NCBI GenBank assembly: GCA_034434895.1
Contig: DAOTYI010000059.1
Coordinates: 1-9,289, forward strand
DNA length: 9,289 nt
DNA from: DAOTXL01 sp034434895
GTDB taxonomy: Bacteria; Chloroflexota; Anaerolineae; JAAYZQ01
Direction of reading: 5' to 3'
Shown here: positions 1-5,243 of the stretch, piece by piece
Position numbering within the stretch: the first letter of the stretch is position 1
Layout: each line of letters opens with the position of its first letter
Position numbers and translations under genes: made by a program
The notes under the pieces: model-generated
Told to the model about the DNA's origin: nothing
What the model saw: the letters and a program-made list of their open reading frames with translations, nothing else
The model's database searches: none

Positions 1-815
1 CCCACTGCGCCAGGGCCGGCGTGGCTGGCGATGGTCACCCCGGCCTGGCCGATCAACCGCTCGCCGCCGGGGAAAAGGCCCAATGCCTGCAGGCGATCGG
101 CCACCCGTTCTGCCCGATCCGGCGTGTCGGCATAGAGGACGATGGCCCGTTCCAGTGGTCCCAGTGCCCGGACCTGCTCCACCAGCCGGTTCAGGGAACG
201 CTCCAGGGTGCGCGTCCGCTCCAGGAGCTGGACCTGGCTCAGCCGGACAGAGATGATCGGCTTGATGTGCAACAGGGTGCCCAGCATCGCCTGGGCCCAA
301 CTGACGCGGCCTCCGCGATAGATGAACTCGAGGCTGTCCAACGCGGCCAACACCCACGACCGTCTCTTCATCTCCTCGACCAGGGCTACCACCTGATCCA
401 GCGTGGCTCCCTGCCGGGCGGCTTCGGCGGCAGCGACGGCCAGCCAGCCGTAGCCCATCGTCACCTGTTCCGAATCTACGACGGCGATCCGCGCCTGGGG
501 CACATTCTCGGCCCCTCTGACGGCTGAGCTGTGCAGGGCGCTCAGCCGCGCTGCCAGGTGGATGGAGAGGATCTCATCGGTTTCCTGGGCCAGGTGGCGA
601 TAGACCTGCTCGTAGACAGCCGGCGGCGGTGCGGCTGTGGTCGGGATCACAGCCATAGTGGCCAGCTTGTGGTAGAACTGCTGCCGCGACAGGTCCACGC
701 CGTCGCGGTAGGTTTCGGTGCCAAAGACCACGTAGCTGGGCACCACGGTGATCCCCAGCCGGACAGCCATGTCCGGCGGGATGTCGGCCGTGCTGTCGGT
801 AACAATCCTGACCAT
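1..815 (-). CDS. DegV/FakB family fatty acid-binding protein (second paralogue, C-terminus cut by window edge)
   Basis: The reverse complement reads an open frame of 271 complete codons that runs off the left edge, starting MVRIVTDSTADIPP, the standard DegV opening. Domain 1 continues with the PTTAAPPP loop (residues 58-65), where the family usually has TTSQPS, and RLSALHSSA (90-98), matching the LSGTYQSA helix. VVDSEQVTMGYG (112-123), YRGGRVSWAQAMLGTLLHIKPI (166-187) and ASHAGPGAV (263-271) are the other hallmarks; the last carries the conserved His. DegV/FakB proteins bind one long-chain fatty acid and hand its carboxylate to the kinase FakA to make acyl-phosphate in the cytoplasm. The nearby FakA supports that role here. 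The ATG at 815 fits family N-termini but has no Shine-Dalgarno sequence. The gene lies 44 nt after the first degV gene and was probably cotranscribed with it. Only the last few residues should be missing. Ligand specificity cannot be read from the sequence. Confidence 0.93.
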   Translation of the reverse strand, partial: MVRIVTDSTADIPPDMAVRLGITVVPSYVVFGTETYRDGVDLSRQQFYHKLATMAVIPTTAAPPPAVYEQVYRHLAQETDEILSIHLAARLSALHSSAVRGAENVPQARIAVVDSEQVTMGYGWLAVAAAEAARQGATLDQVVALVEEMKRRSWVLAALDSLEFIYRGGRVSWAQAMLGTLLHIKPIISVRLSQVQLLERTRTLERSLNRLVEQVRALGPLERAIVLYADTPDRAERVADRLQALGLFPGGERLIGQAGVTIASHAGPGAV

Positions 816-838
816 GTTTCGGAGGTGAACCGGTTTGT

Positions 839-860
839 AGACAACTGCTGGCAGTTGTCT
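839..860 (-). repeat. perfect 10-bp inverted repeat between the two degV genes
   Basis: A 10-bp arm (AGACAACTGC on either strand) is followed after 2 bases by its exact reverse complement. In the minus-strand mRNA the hairpin begins with the last base of the upstream degV stop codon and ends 23 nt before the next degV start. There is no U-run after it, so it is unlikely to be an intrinsic terminator. It could be an mRNA processing or stability element, or a protein-binding palindrome. Confidence 0.6.
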
Positions 861-1714
861 TACATCTTCTCGTAGACGACCACACCCAGCGCCTCTGGCC
901 CCAGATGGCAGGCCAGCACCGGGTCATATTCCATGACCGGGAACTTGTGTCTGGGCAGGATCAGGCTCAGTTTTCCCTTCAGTTCCTCAACCAGTGCCTG
1001 GCGATCGGCTCCCAAAGGACCGTGCAGGATGGTCACCTGTTGGATGGCGGCGAATTCCTGAACAAAATCGGCCAGTTTTTCGAGGGCCTGCGGCAGGGTG
1101 CGGACCTTTTCCAGGGGGACGATCTGGCCATCCTCGACGAGCAACAACGGTTTGATGCGCAGCATGGTGCCCAGCAGAGCCTGCGCCGGGCTGATCCGCC
1201 CCCATTGTTCCAGGTAATCCAGCCGTTCGACAAAGAAGGCCAGGTAGATGTGGGGCAGCAGGCCACGCACCAGCCGGACGATTTCGTCCACGCCGTACCC
1301 GCTTGCGGCTGCTCTGGCGGCAGCCTCGACCACCAGGCCCAGTCCACGCGATGAGTTCATCGAGTCTATGACTGTGATGCGGCAGCGGCCCAGAAAGGCA
1401 CGGCTGGCCGCCTGGGCAGCGGCATAGGCGTTGCTCAACCTGGCCGAGTTGACGATGACCAGGATCTCGTCGGCCTGCCGGCTCAGTTGCTCGTATGCCT
1501 TTTGCATGGCGGCGACCGGCACCCTCGCCTCAGCCGGTTGGGCCCGGCTCCCGGCCATGCGCGCATAGAGCGATTCAGGGCTGTCACCAGGGCCCAGGCG
1601 GAACCGCTCGACCCCAAAGCGGATCTCCATCGGCAAAATGGTGAGCTGGTAGCGCCCGATCACCTCCGGGGCCAATTGAGCGGTAATATCGGTGATAATG
1701 CGTGTTCTTGTCAT
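860..1714 (-). CDS. DegV/FakB family fatty acid-binding protein (first paralogue)
   Basis: A complete 284-aa protein, the usual size for DegV/FakB (about 280-290 aa). Domain 1 opens MTRTRIITDITAQLAP. The family usually has TDST, so Ser is Ile at residue 10. Further family signs are LVIVNSARLSNAYAAAQAA (85-103), VIDSMNSSRGLGLVV (115-129), YLEQWGRISPAQALLGTMLRIKPLL (167-191, WGR for GGR) and CHLGPEALG (269-277), which keeps the conserved His270. The fatty-acid loop normally TSQPS reads RAQPA (57-61), lacking the Thr that contacts the ligand carboxylate in characterised FakB proteins. The likely role is carrying a fatty acid for phosphorylation by the FakA-like kinase encoded upstream. The altered motifs suggest a different ligand or a changed binding mode (inference). 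The start has a good GGAGG 11 nt upstream. It is first of a degV pair and separated from fakA by a repeat-rich gap. Confidence 0.94.
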   Translation of the reverse strand: MTRTRIITDITAQLAPEVIGRYQLTILPMEIRFGVERFRLGPGDSPESLYARMAGSRAQPAEARVPVAAMQKAYEQLSRQADEILVIVNSARLSNAYAAAQAASRAFLGRCRITVIDSMNSSRGLGLVVEAAARAAASGYGVDEIVRLVRGLLPHIYLAFFVERLDYLEQWGRISPAQALLGTMLRIKPLLLVEDGQIVPLEKVRTLPQALEKLADFVQEFAAIQQVTILHGPLGADRQALVEELKGKLSLILPRHKFPVMEYDPVLACHLGPEALGVVVYEKM

Positions 1715-1725
1715 GGTCCTGTTTG

Positions 1726-1730
1726 CCTCC
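1726..1730 (-). promoter_or_regulatory. ribosome binding site of the first degV gene
   Basis: Minus-strand GGAGG lies 11 nt upstream of the ATG at 1714. It fixes the start of this degV gene and contrasts with the second degV gene, which has no such site. Confidence 0.7.
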
Positions 1731-1746
1731 GGGCTGACGGTTTAGT

Positions 1747-1777
1747 GACGAATGACCAAAGACGAATGACGAATGAC
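1747..1777. repeat. cluster of three gacgaatgac direct repeats
   Basis: The 10-mer gacgaatgac occurs exactly at 1747-1756, 1761-1770 and 1768-1777 (the last two overlap by three bases), with gacca following the first and third. The cluster lies just upstream of the degV ribosome binding site. Similar short repeats are common between genes of some GC-rich environmental bacteria. The function is unknown; a binding site or remnant of a dispersed repeat is possible. Confidence 0.65.
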
Positions 1778-1823
1778 CAGGGGCGTGGGCTATTCACCAG
1801 AGTCTATTCACAATAAGGAATTC

Positions 1824-2003
1824 CACCACAAAGGCCCAAAGACACCAAGAAATTTCCCTAAATCTTTGAGTCTTGGTGTCTTGGTGGTTAAAATTTTTGA
1901 TGAGTTTGGGGCAATTGGCTTGTTGTGCATGAACTCGTGCAATGGATGACATGTTCACCCAAGATTTCCTGGTGATTCTTCGTCTCCCGGTGCCTTTGTG
2001 GTG
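1824..2003. mobile_element. MITE-like element with degenerate 45-bp terminal inverted repeats
   Basis: The outer 12 bases (caccacaaaggc at 1824-1835) are repeated exactly as a reverse complement at 1992-2003. Without gaps, 31 of the first 45 bases inward from each end match (1824-1868 against 2003-1959), including an exact 7-base aaatctt block at arm positions 37-43. There is no coding sequence inside. This looks like an old, non-autonomous inverted-repeat element of about 180 bp. No target-site duplication is evident, so transposition is inferred only from architecture. An alternative is two independent degenerate copies of one dispersed repeat in opposite orientation. Confidence 0.5.
1839..1882. 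repeat. 12-bp inverted repeat with 20-nt loop, inside the MITE-like element
   Basis: aagacaccaaga at 1839-1850 pairs exactly with tcttggtgtctt at 1871-1882. The right arm is part of a tandem 8-mer, tcttggtg twice (1871-1886), so the hairpin can slip. On neither strand is it followed directly by a U-run, so I do not call it a terminator. Confidence 0.6.
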
Positions 2004-2032
2004 AGCCTGCCGGGTCCACGGCGTGACTCCTG

Positions 2033-3709
2033 TTATTCGGCGGACAGGATATATTGATAGTGGGGCTGGCCGCCGTCCACCAATTCAATCTCTTGATCCG
2101 GGTATAATCGCTCCAGTTCCTCCGCCAGGGCCTGGGCCTGATCGGCGGTCACCGCTTCGCCGTAATACAGGGTGATGATCTCAGCATCCCCGGCTCCCAT
2201 CTCCTCCAGGGCGGCTTTGACCACCTGTTCGGGTGAACCGCCTTTGACCTTCAGTTCGCCATTCACCAGGCCGATTGACTCCCCCTCCTGGACGTGGATG
2301 CCATTGATCTGGACCGAGCGCACTGCCGTTGTGATCTCGGCGGTCTGGATCGTCCTGGCCGCAGCGGCCATCACCCGGGCATTGGTCGCCAGGTCGGCCT
2401 GGTAGTTCAGGGCCAACAGGGCGGCGATGCCCTGCGGCACGGTGATGGTGGGCACCACCTCCACCTTTTTCCCGGTCATGGTCTGGGCCTGCCGGGCGGC
2501 CAGCACAATGTTCTTGTTGTTGGGCAGGATGATGATGTCATTCCGGGGGACGCTCTCCACAGCCTTAAGCAGATCCTCGGTGCTGGGGTTCATCGTCTGC
2601 CCGCCAGAGACCACGGCGTTGGCTCCCAGGCTTTGGAAGACGCGGGCCAGTCCAGGGCCTGGCGCGACCACGACCGTGCCGATTTCGCTCAGCGGTTCGG
2701 CCGGAGCGGCCGGTGCCTGCGCCTTGCTCAGGATAAAGTCCTGGTACTGCTCCTGCATATTCTCGACGATGACCCGGCTGAGGGAGCCCAGACTGGCTCC
2801 GTAGTTGATCGGCGTCCCCGGCTCTGGCGTGTGAACATGCACTTTGACCACCCGCGAATCGCCGACGACCAGGGCACAATCGCCCAGTGAGGAGATGGTG
2901 GCCCGAATTTCTTCGACATTCAACCCTTCACCGTGGATGACGAATTGAACGTCGTACCCATATCCTCCCTCCTGGCCCAGGTGGGCTGTCTGCAAATCCA
3001 TGGCCGCTGCCAGTTCTGTGTCAATAGTCAAGCGTTCCCCCCGTGCATAGCGGAGCATCCCCTCCAGAATGATAAACAGGCCCTGCCCCCCGGCATCTAC
3101 CACCCCGGCCTCGGCCAGCACGTGCAGCAGGGCGGGGGTGCGGGCCACCGCCTCCCTGGCCTCGTGGACCACCTGGGCCAACACATAGCGCAGGTCCTGG
3201 CTGCTGGCCGCGGCGCTCACGGCGGCTTCGGCTGCCTGGCGGATGACGGTGAGGATTGTGCCCTCCACCGGCTTGATCACCGCCTTGTAAGCTGTGGCTG
3301 CCGCTTCACGCAGGGCTGAGGCAAACAACACGGTATCAAACGCCTTCACCCCATCCAGCGGGCGGGCAAAACCGCGAAAGATCTGCGACAGGATCACGCC
3401 CGAGTTGCCCCGGGCGCCCATCAGTGCCCCGTGGGCCACCTTGTGGGCGATGATGCCCACCTCCTCCTCCGGCGAATCCTGGATCTCCCGGTAGGCCGAC
3501 TGCATGGTCAACAGCATGTTGGTCCCGGTGTCGCCATCGGGCACAGGATAGACGTTGAGTGAATTGATGGCCGCCTGGTGGCGTTCCAGCCAGACCAGGC
3601 CGGCCCTGATCAGGCGCTTCAGCCCCAACCCATCACAGAACTGGATGGGGGTGTCGGGACCGGGCCTGAACAGGCTTTCTGGCTCGTCGGACGGTTGAAT
3701 CGTTTCCAT
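2033..3709 (-). CDS. fakA: FakA/YloV-like fatty acid kinase (DhaL/DAK2 domain + DegV-like C-terminus)
   Basis: A 558-aa cytoplasmic kinase, matching FakA/YloV in length (about 550). The N-terminal DhaL/DAK2 domain has NVYPVPDGDTGTNM (52-65), whose aspartates bind Mg-ATP, GARGNSGVILSQIFRGF (98-114), KPVEGTILTV (146-155) and DAGGQGL (205-211). The middle domain has YGYDVQFVI (250-258) and VVKVHVHT (287-294). Many FakA proteins have YGYCTEF here, so the usual Cys is Asp while the HxH pair is kept. An Ala/Pro linker (about 330-340) leads to a DegV-like C-terminal domain (342-558). FakA phosphorylates fatty acids held by FakB/DegV partners to acyl-phosphate, for phospholipid synthesis through PlsX/PlsY; two such partners follow. 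Its ATG shares one base with the upstream asp23 stop (TGATG), so translational coupling is likely. Assignment is by family; activity in this organism is inferred. Confidence 0.93.
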   Translation of the reverse strand: METIQPSDEPESLFRPGPDTPIQFCDGLGLKRLIRAGLVWLERHQAAINSLNVYPVPDGDTGTNMLLTMQSAYREIQDSPEEEVGIIAHKVAHGALMGARGNSGVILSQIFRGFARPLDGVKAFDTVLFASALREAAATAYKAVIKPVEGTILTVIRQAAEAAVSAAASSQDLRYVLAQVVHEAREAVARTPALLHVLAEAGVVDAGGQGLFIILEGMLRYARGERLTIDTELAAAMDLQTAHLGQEGGYGYDVQFVIHGEGLNVEEIRATISSLGDCALVVGDSRVVKVHVHTPEPGTPINYGASLGSLSRVIVENMQEQYQDFILSKAQAPAAPAEPLSEIGTVVVAPGPGLARVFQSLGANAVVSGGQTMNPSTEDLLKAVESVPRNDIIILPNNKNIVLAARQAQTMTGKKVEVVPTITVPQGIAALLALNYQADLATNARVMAAAARTIQTAEITTAVRSVQINGIHVQEGESIGLVNGELKVKGGSPEQVVKAALEEMGAGDAEIITLYYGEAVTADQAQALAEELERLYPDQEIELVDGGQPHYQYILSAE

Positions 3710-4059
3710 CAGTCAGAACTGACCCGCAGGTCCTGGATATGGACGTTGACGGCGGTCACCGGGACCCCTAACGCCCGTTCTACGGCATATTTGACCCCGC
3801 TCTGGATGTTGCGGGCGACGGTGATCAGGCGTGTGCCGTACTCAAGTACGACATACAGGTCAATGGTGATCTGGTCGTTGTCGAGGTGCACCTCCACCCC
3901 TCGGCGGTGGCTGGCCGGTTGCAAGATCTCAACCAGGCCGCTGGCCAGGTCTTTGCTGGCCATGCCCACCACGCCATAGCATTCCAGCACGGCCTGGCCG
4001 GCCAGGCTGGCGATGGCCGTCGGCGAGACCTCGATTTTGCCGGAACCGATTGCCTCCAT
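3709..4059 (-). CDS. Asp23/Gls24 family (DUF322, YloU-like) protein
   Basis: A 116-aa protein with the whole Asp23/Gls24 pattern: GKIEVSPTAIASLAGQAVLE (7-26) near the N-terminus and EYGTRLITVARNIQSGVKYAVERALG (73-98) followed by VTAVNVHIQDLRV (101-113). Family length is about 110-130. There is no signal peptide or membrane segment. In Firmicutes the equivalent yloU lies between rpmB and fakA/yloV, as here, with rpmB divergent; Asp23 proteins are linked to the cell envelope and envelope stress, but no enzymatic role is known. The start at 4059 has a strong GGGGGAG six nt upstream (4066-4072). Its stop overlaps the fakA start by one base, so the two are made together. I found no strong promoter for it. 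Confidence 0.92.
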   Translation of the reverse strand: MEAIGSGKIEVSPTAIASLAGQAVLECYGVVGMASKDLASGLVEILQPASHRRGVEVHLDNDQITIDLYVVLEYGTRLITVARNIQSGVKYAVERALGVPVTAVNVHIQDLRVSSD

Positions 4060-4065
4060 CGGTCA

Positions 4066-4072
4066 CTCCCCC
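4066..4072 (-). promoter_or_regulatory. ribosome binding site of the asp23-family gene
   Basis: Minus-strand GGGGGAG lies 6 nt upstream of the ATG at 4059. It supports this start and heads the asp23-fakA translational unit. Confidence 0.7.
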
Positions 4073-4133
4073 TTGCCTGGTATCTCTCTGAGAGCCGGTC
4101 TGAAAACCACCGTGCAGGCCGACCCGAGGCGCA

Positions 4134-4149
4134 GCCTGCCCAGGCAGGC
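4134..4149. repeat. 7-bp inverted repeat in the divergent asp23/rpmB region
   Basis: gcctgcc, two bases, then its exact reverse complement ggcaggc. It is upstream of the asp23 gene and downstream of nothing coding, so it would lie in the asp23 5' region. It may be an operator-like palindrome, or chance in GC-rich DNA. Confidence 0.4.
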
Positions 4150-4173
4150 CGATTTCCAAGCAGCGCATGGCGG

Positions 4174-4191
4174 CGGGCAGATAGCTGCCCG
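4174..4191. repeat. second 7-bp inverted repeat in the divergent region
   Basis: cgggcag, the loop atag, then ctgcccg. It lies 24 bp from the 4134-4149 palindrome and 30 bp upstream of the rpmB -35 box. The pair could be regulator sites or leader hairpins for asp23-fakA; the sequence alone does not decide. Confidence 0.4.
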
Positions 4192-4220
4192 GCTCTGATC
4201 TGCACCAGGTCCTCGCCGGT

Positions 4221-4249
4221 TTGCACAAAACAGCCGCCTGTGGTAAGAT
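4221..4249 (+). promoter_or_regulatory. sigma70-type promoter of rpmB
   Basis: TTGCAC (4221-4226), a 17-bp spacer, and TAAGAT (4244-4249). The -10 region is preceded by TGTGG and followed by GC. Transcription would begin near 4256, giving a leader of about 50 nt before the rpmB start. The same TGTGGTA..ATGC core occurs at the promoter of the operon at the right end of the window, which strengthens both calls. Confidence 0.65.
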
Positions 4250-4307
4250 GCGGGCCGTGGCCGGCGCCGGTGTGGGCTGGCCCTATCTATGCAGGAGAGA
4301 GGCGATT

Positions 4308-4490
4308 ATGGCCCGGTGCGATATTTGTGGAAAAACACCATCGTTTGGACACAACGTCAGCCATTCCCACGTGCGGACGCGGCGCGATTGGAAGCCGAAC
4401 ATTCAGAGGGTGGTCGTCTACCGTGACGGCAAGTTGCAGAAGATGCGGCTCTGTGCCCGCTGTCTGCGCACCCTGCACAAAGAACGGTAA
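4308..4490 (+). CDS. rpmB: 50S ribosomal protein L28, zinc-ribbon form
   Basis: A 60-aa protein beginning MARCDICGKTPSFGHNVSHSH, the classic start of bacterial L28, with RDWKPNIQ (26-33) and LCARCLRTL (48-56). The pairs C4/C7 and C49/C52 form the zinc-binding four-cysteine ribbon of the C+ paralogue type. Short L28 of about 60 aa is usual in Gram-positive and related phyla. It is a structural part of the large ribosomal subunit. I chose the ATG at 4308 over the in-frame TTG at 4221, because the latter is inside the -35 box and the 4308 start has AGGAGAGAGG upstream. It is the only plus-strand gene. It sits divergent from the asp23-fakA unit, an order also seen in Firmicutes, and ends in a strong terminator. 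Confidence 0.97.
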   Translation: MARCDICGKTPSFGHNVSHSHVRTRRDWKPNIQRVVVYRDGKLQKMRLCARCLRTLHKER

Positions 4491-4520
4491 TCGGTTCGAC
4501 AGGCTGCCGCTGGTCTCCAA

Positions 4521-4560
4521 GGGCCGGCCCTGGGTAACCGGGGCTGGCCTTTTGTTATTT
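4521..4560 (+). terminator. rho-independent terminator of rpmB
   Basis: A 12-bp stem (4522-4533 with 4538-4549, two G-U pairs) closed by the tetraloop gtaa is followed by TTTTGTTATTT. It lies about 30 nt after the rpmB stop. The U-run overlaps the end of the convergent rpe gene, whose stop is at 4555-4557. On the minus strand the same stem follows rpe directly but is trailed by cttgga rather than a U-run, so it should work poorly for rpe. Confidence 0.9.
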
Positions 4561-5223
4561 CTGTTCCACGGCGCTTCGCATCTGCGCTATCGCGGCCGCA
4601 ATCCCCTCCGTCGAGCGAAAGATCGCCACCCCGGCGACCAATACATCTGCCCCGGCCCGGGCCACCAACGGCGCGGTCGCCGGGCTGATGCCGCCGTCCA
4701 CTTCCAGCTCGGCCTGGGAACCGATTTCGTCCAGCATGGCCCGCACCCGCCCGATCTTGGACACCATGCCGGGGATGAACGCCTGCCCGCCGAAGCCAGG
4801 GTTGACGGTCATGACCAGCACCAGGTCCACGTCGGGCAGGATCTCCCCCAGGCTGGCGGCCGGGGTGGCCGGGTTGAGCGTCACCCCGGCCCGGCCGCCC
4901 AGCTCTTTGATGCGCTGCACGGTCCGGTGCAGGTGGGGACAGGTCTCCACATGGACCGTCAGGATGTCGGCCCCGGCGGCCCGAAAGTCGGCCAGGTAAC
5001 GCTCTGGCTGCTCGATCATCAGATGCACGTCCAGAGGCAGGCGCGTGGCCCGGCGCACCGCTTCAATCACCAGCGGACCGACGGTCAGGTTGGGCACAAA
5101 ATGACCGTCCATCACGTCCACATGGATATAGTCGGCGCCGGCGGCCTCGGCCTGGGCTATCTGCTCCCCCAGCCGGGCAAAATCGGCGGCCAGAATAGAC
5201 GGCGCGATCTTGAGTTTCCCCAC
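4555..5223 (-). CDS. rpe: ribulose-phosphate 3-epimerase
   Basis: A 222-aa TIM-barrel enzyme that interconverts ribulose 5-phosphate and xylulose 5-phosphate in the pentose phosphate pathway. All active-site motifs are present: IAPSILAADF (6-15), HVDVMDGHFVPNLTVGP (34-50), LDVHLMI (64-70), MTVNPGFGGQ (138-147), EVDGGI (174-179) and AGADVLVAGVAIF (190-202). Metal ligands H34, D36, H67 and D176 are all intact; D36 and D176 are also the acid-base pair. I chose the GTG at 5223, which has GGAGG five nt upstream and gives the normal length. An ATG at 5247 overlaps the rlmN stop as ATGA and would add eight residues, but has no ribosome binding site. It is the last gene of the right-hand operon and is convergent with rpmB. 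Confidence 0.97.
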   Translation of the reverse strand: MGKLKIAPSILAADFARLGEQIAQAEAAGADYIHVDVMDGHFVPNLTVGPLVIEAVRRATRLPLDVHLMIEQPERYLADFRAAGADILTVHVETCPHLHRTVQRIKELGGRAGVTLNPATPAASLGEILPDVDLVLVMTVNPGFGGQAFIPGMVSKIGRVRAMLDEIGSQAELEVDGGISPATAPLVARAGADVLVAGVAIFRSTEGIAAAIAQMRSAVEQK

Positions 5224-5228
5224 TCTGC

Positions 5229-5233
5229 CCTCC
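5229..5233 (-). promoter_or_regulatory. ribosome binding site that favours the GTG start of rpe
   Basis: Minus-strand GGAGG lies 5 nt upstream of the GTG at 5223 and lies downstream of the alternative ATG at 5247. It therefore supports the shorter rpe. Confidence 0.65.
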
Positions 5234-5243
5234 GGCCTCTGTA

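Larger units (their letters stand above)
1715..2032. other. 318-bp intergenic region between fakA and the degV pair, no convincing gene
   Basis: This is the longest non-coding stretch in the window and is visibly more AT-rich than the genes around it. It holds the first degV ribosome binding site, a cluster of gacgaatgac repeats and a MITE-like inverted-repeat element, listed separately. A short minus-strand frame overlaps it (1888-2088) but runs into the fakA 3' end, has no ribosome binding site and resembles no family. I see no clear intrinsic terminator for fakA and no convincing promoter for the degV pair, so whether the transcript continues through is open. Confidence 0.7.

Noticed and set aside
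574..927. 117-codon minus-strand open frame over the degV-degV junction
   Set aside because: It is a shadow frame of the two degV genes, which carry all the family motifs in their own frames.
1888..2088. 66-residue minus-strand open frame in the fakA-degV gap
   Set aside because: It has no ribosome binding site or family resemblance, overlaps the fakA 3' end and consists largely of the inverted-repeat element.
4252..4283. Structured leader of rpmB (gggcc/ggccc arms around the ccggcgccgg palindrome) as an autoregulatory element
   Set aside because: The predicted transcription start near 4256 would exclude most of the left arm, and short GC palindromes are expected in this base composition.
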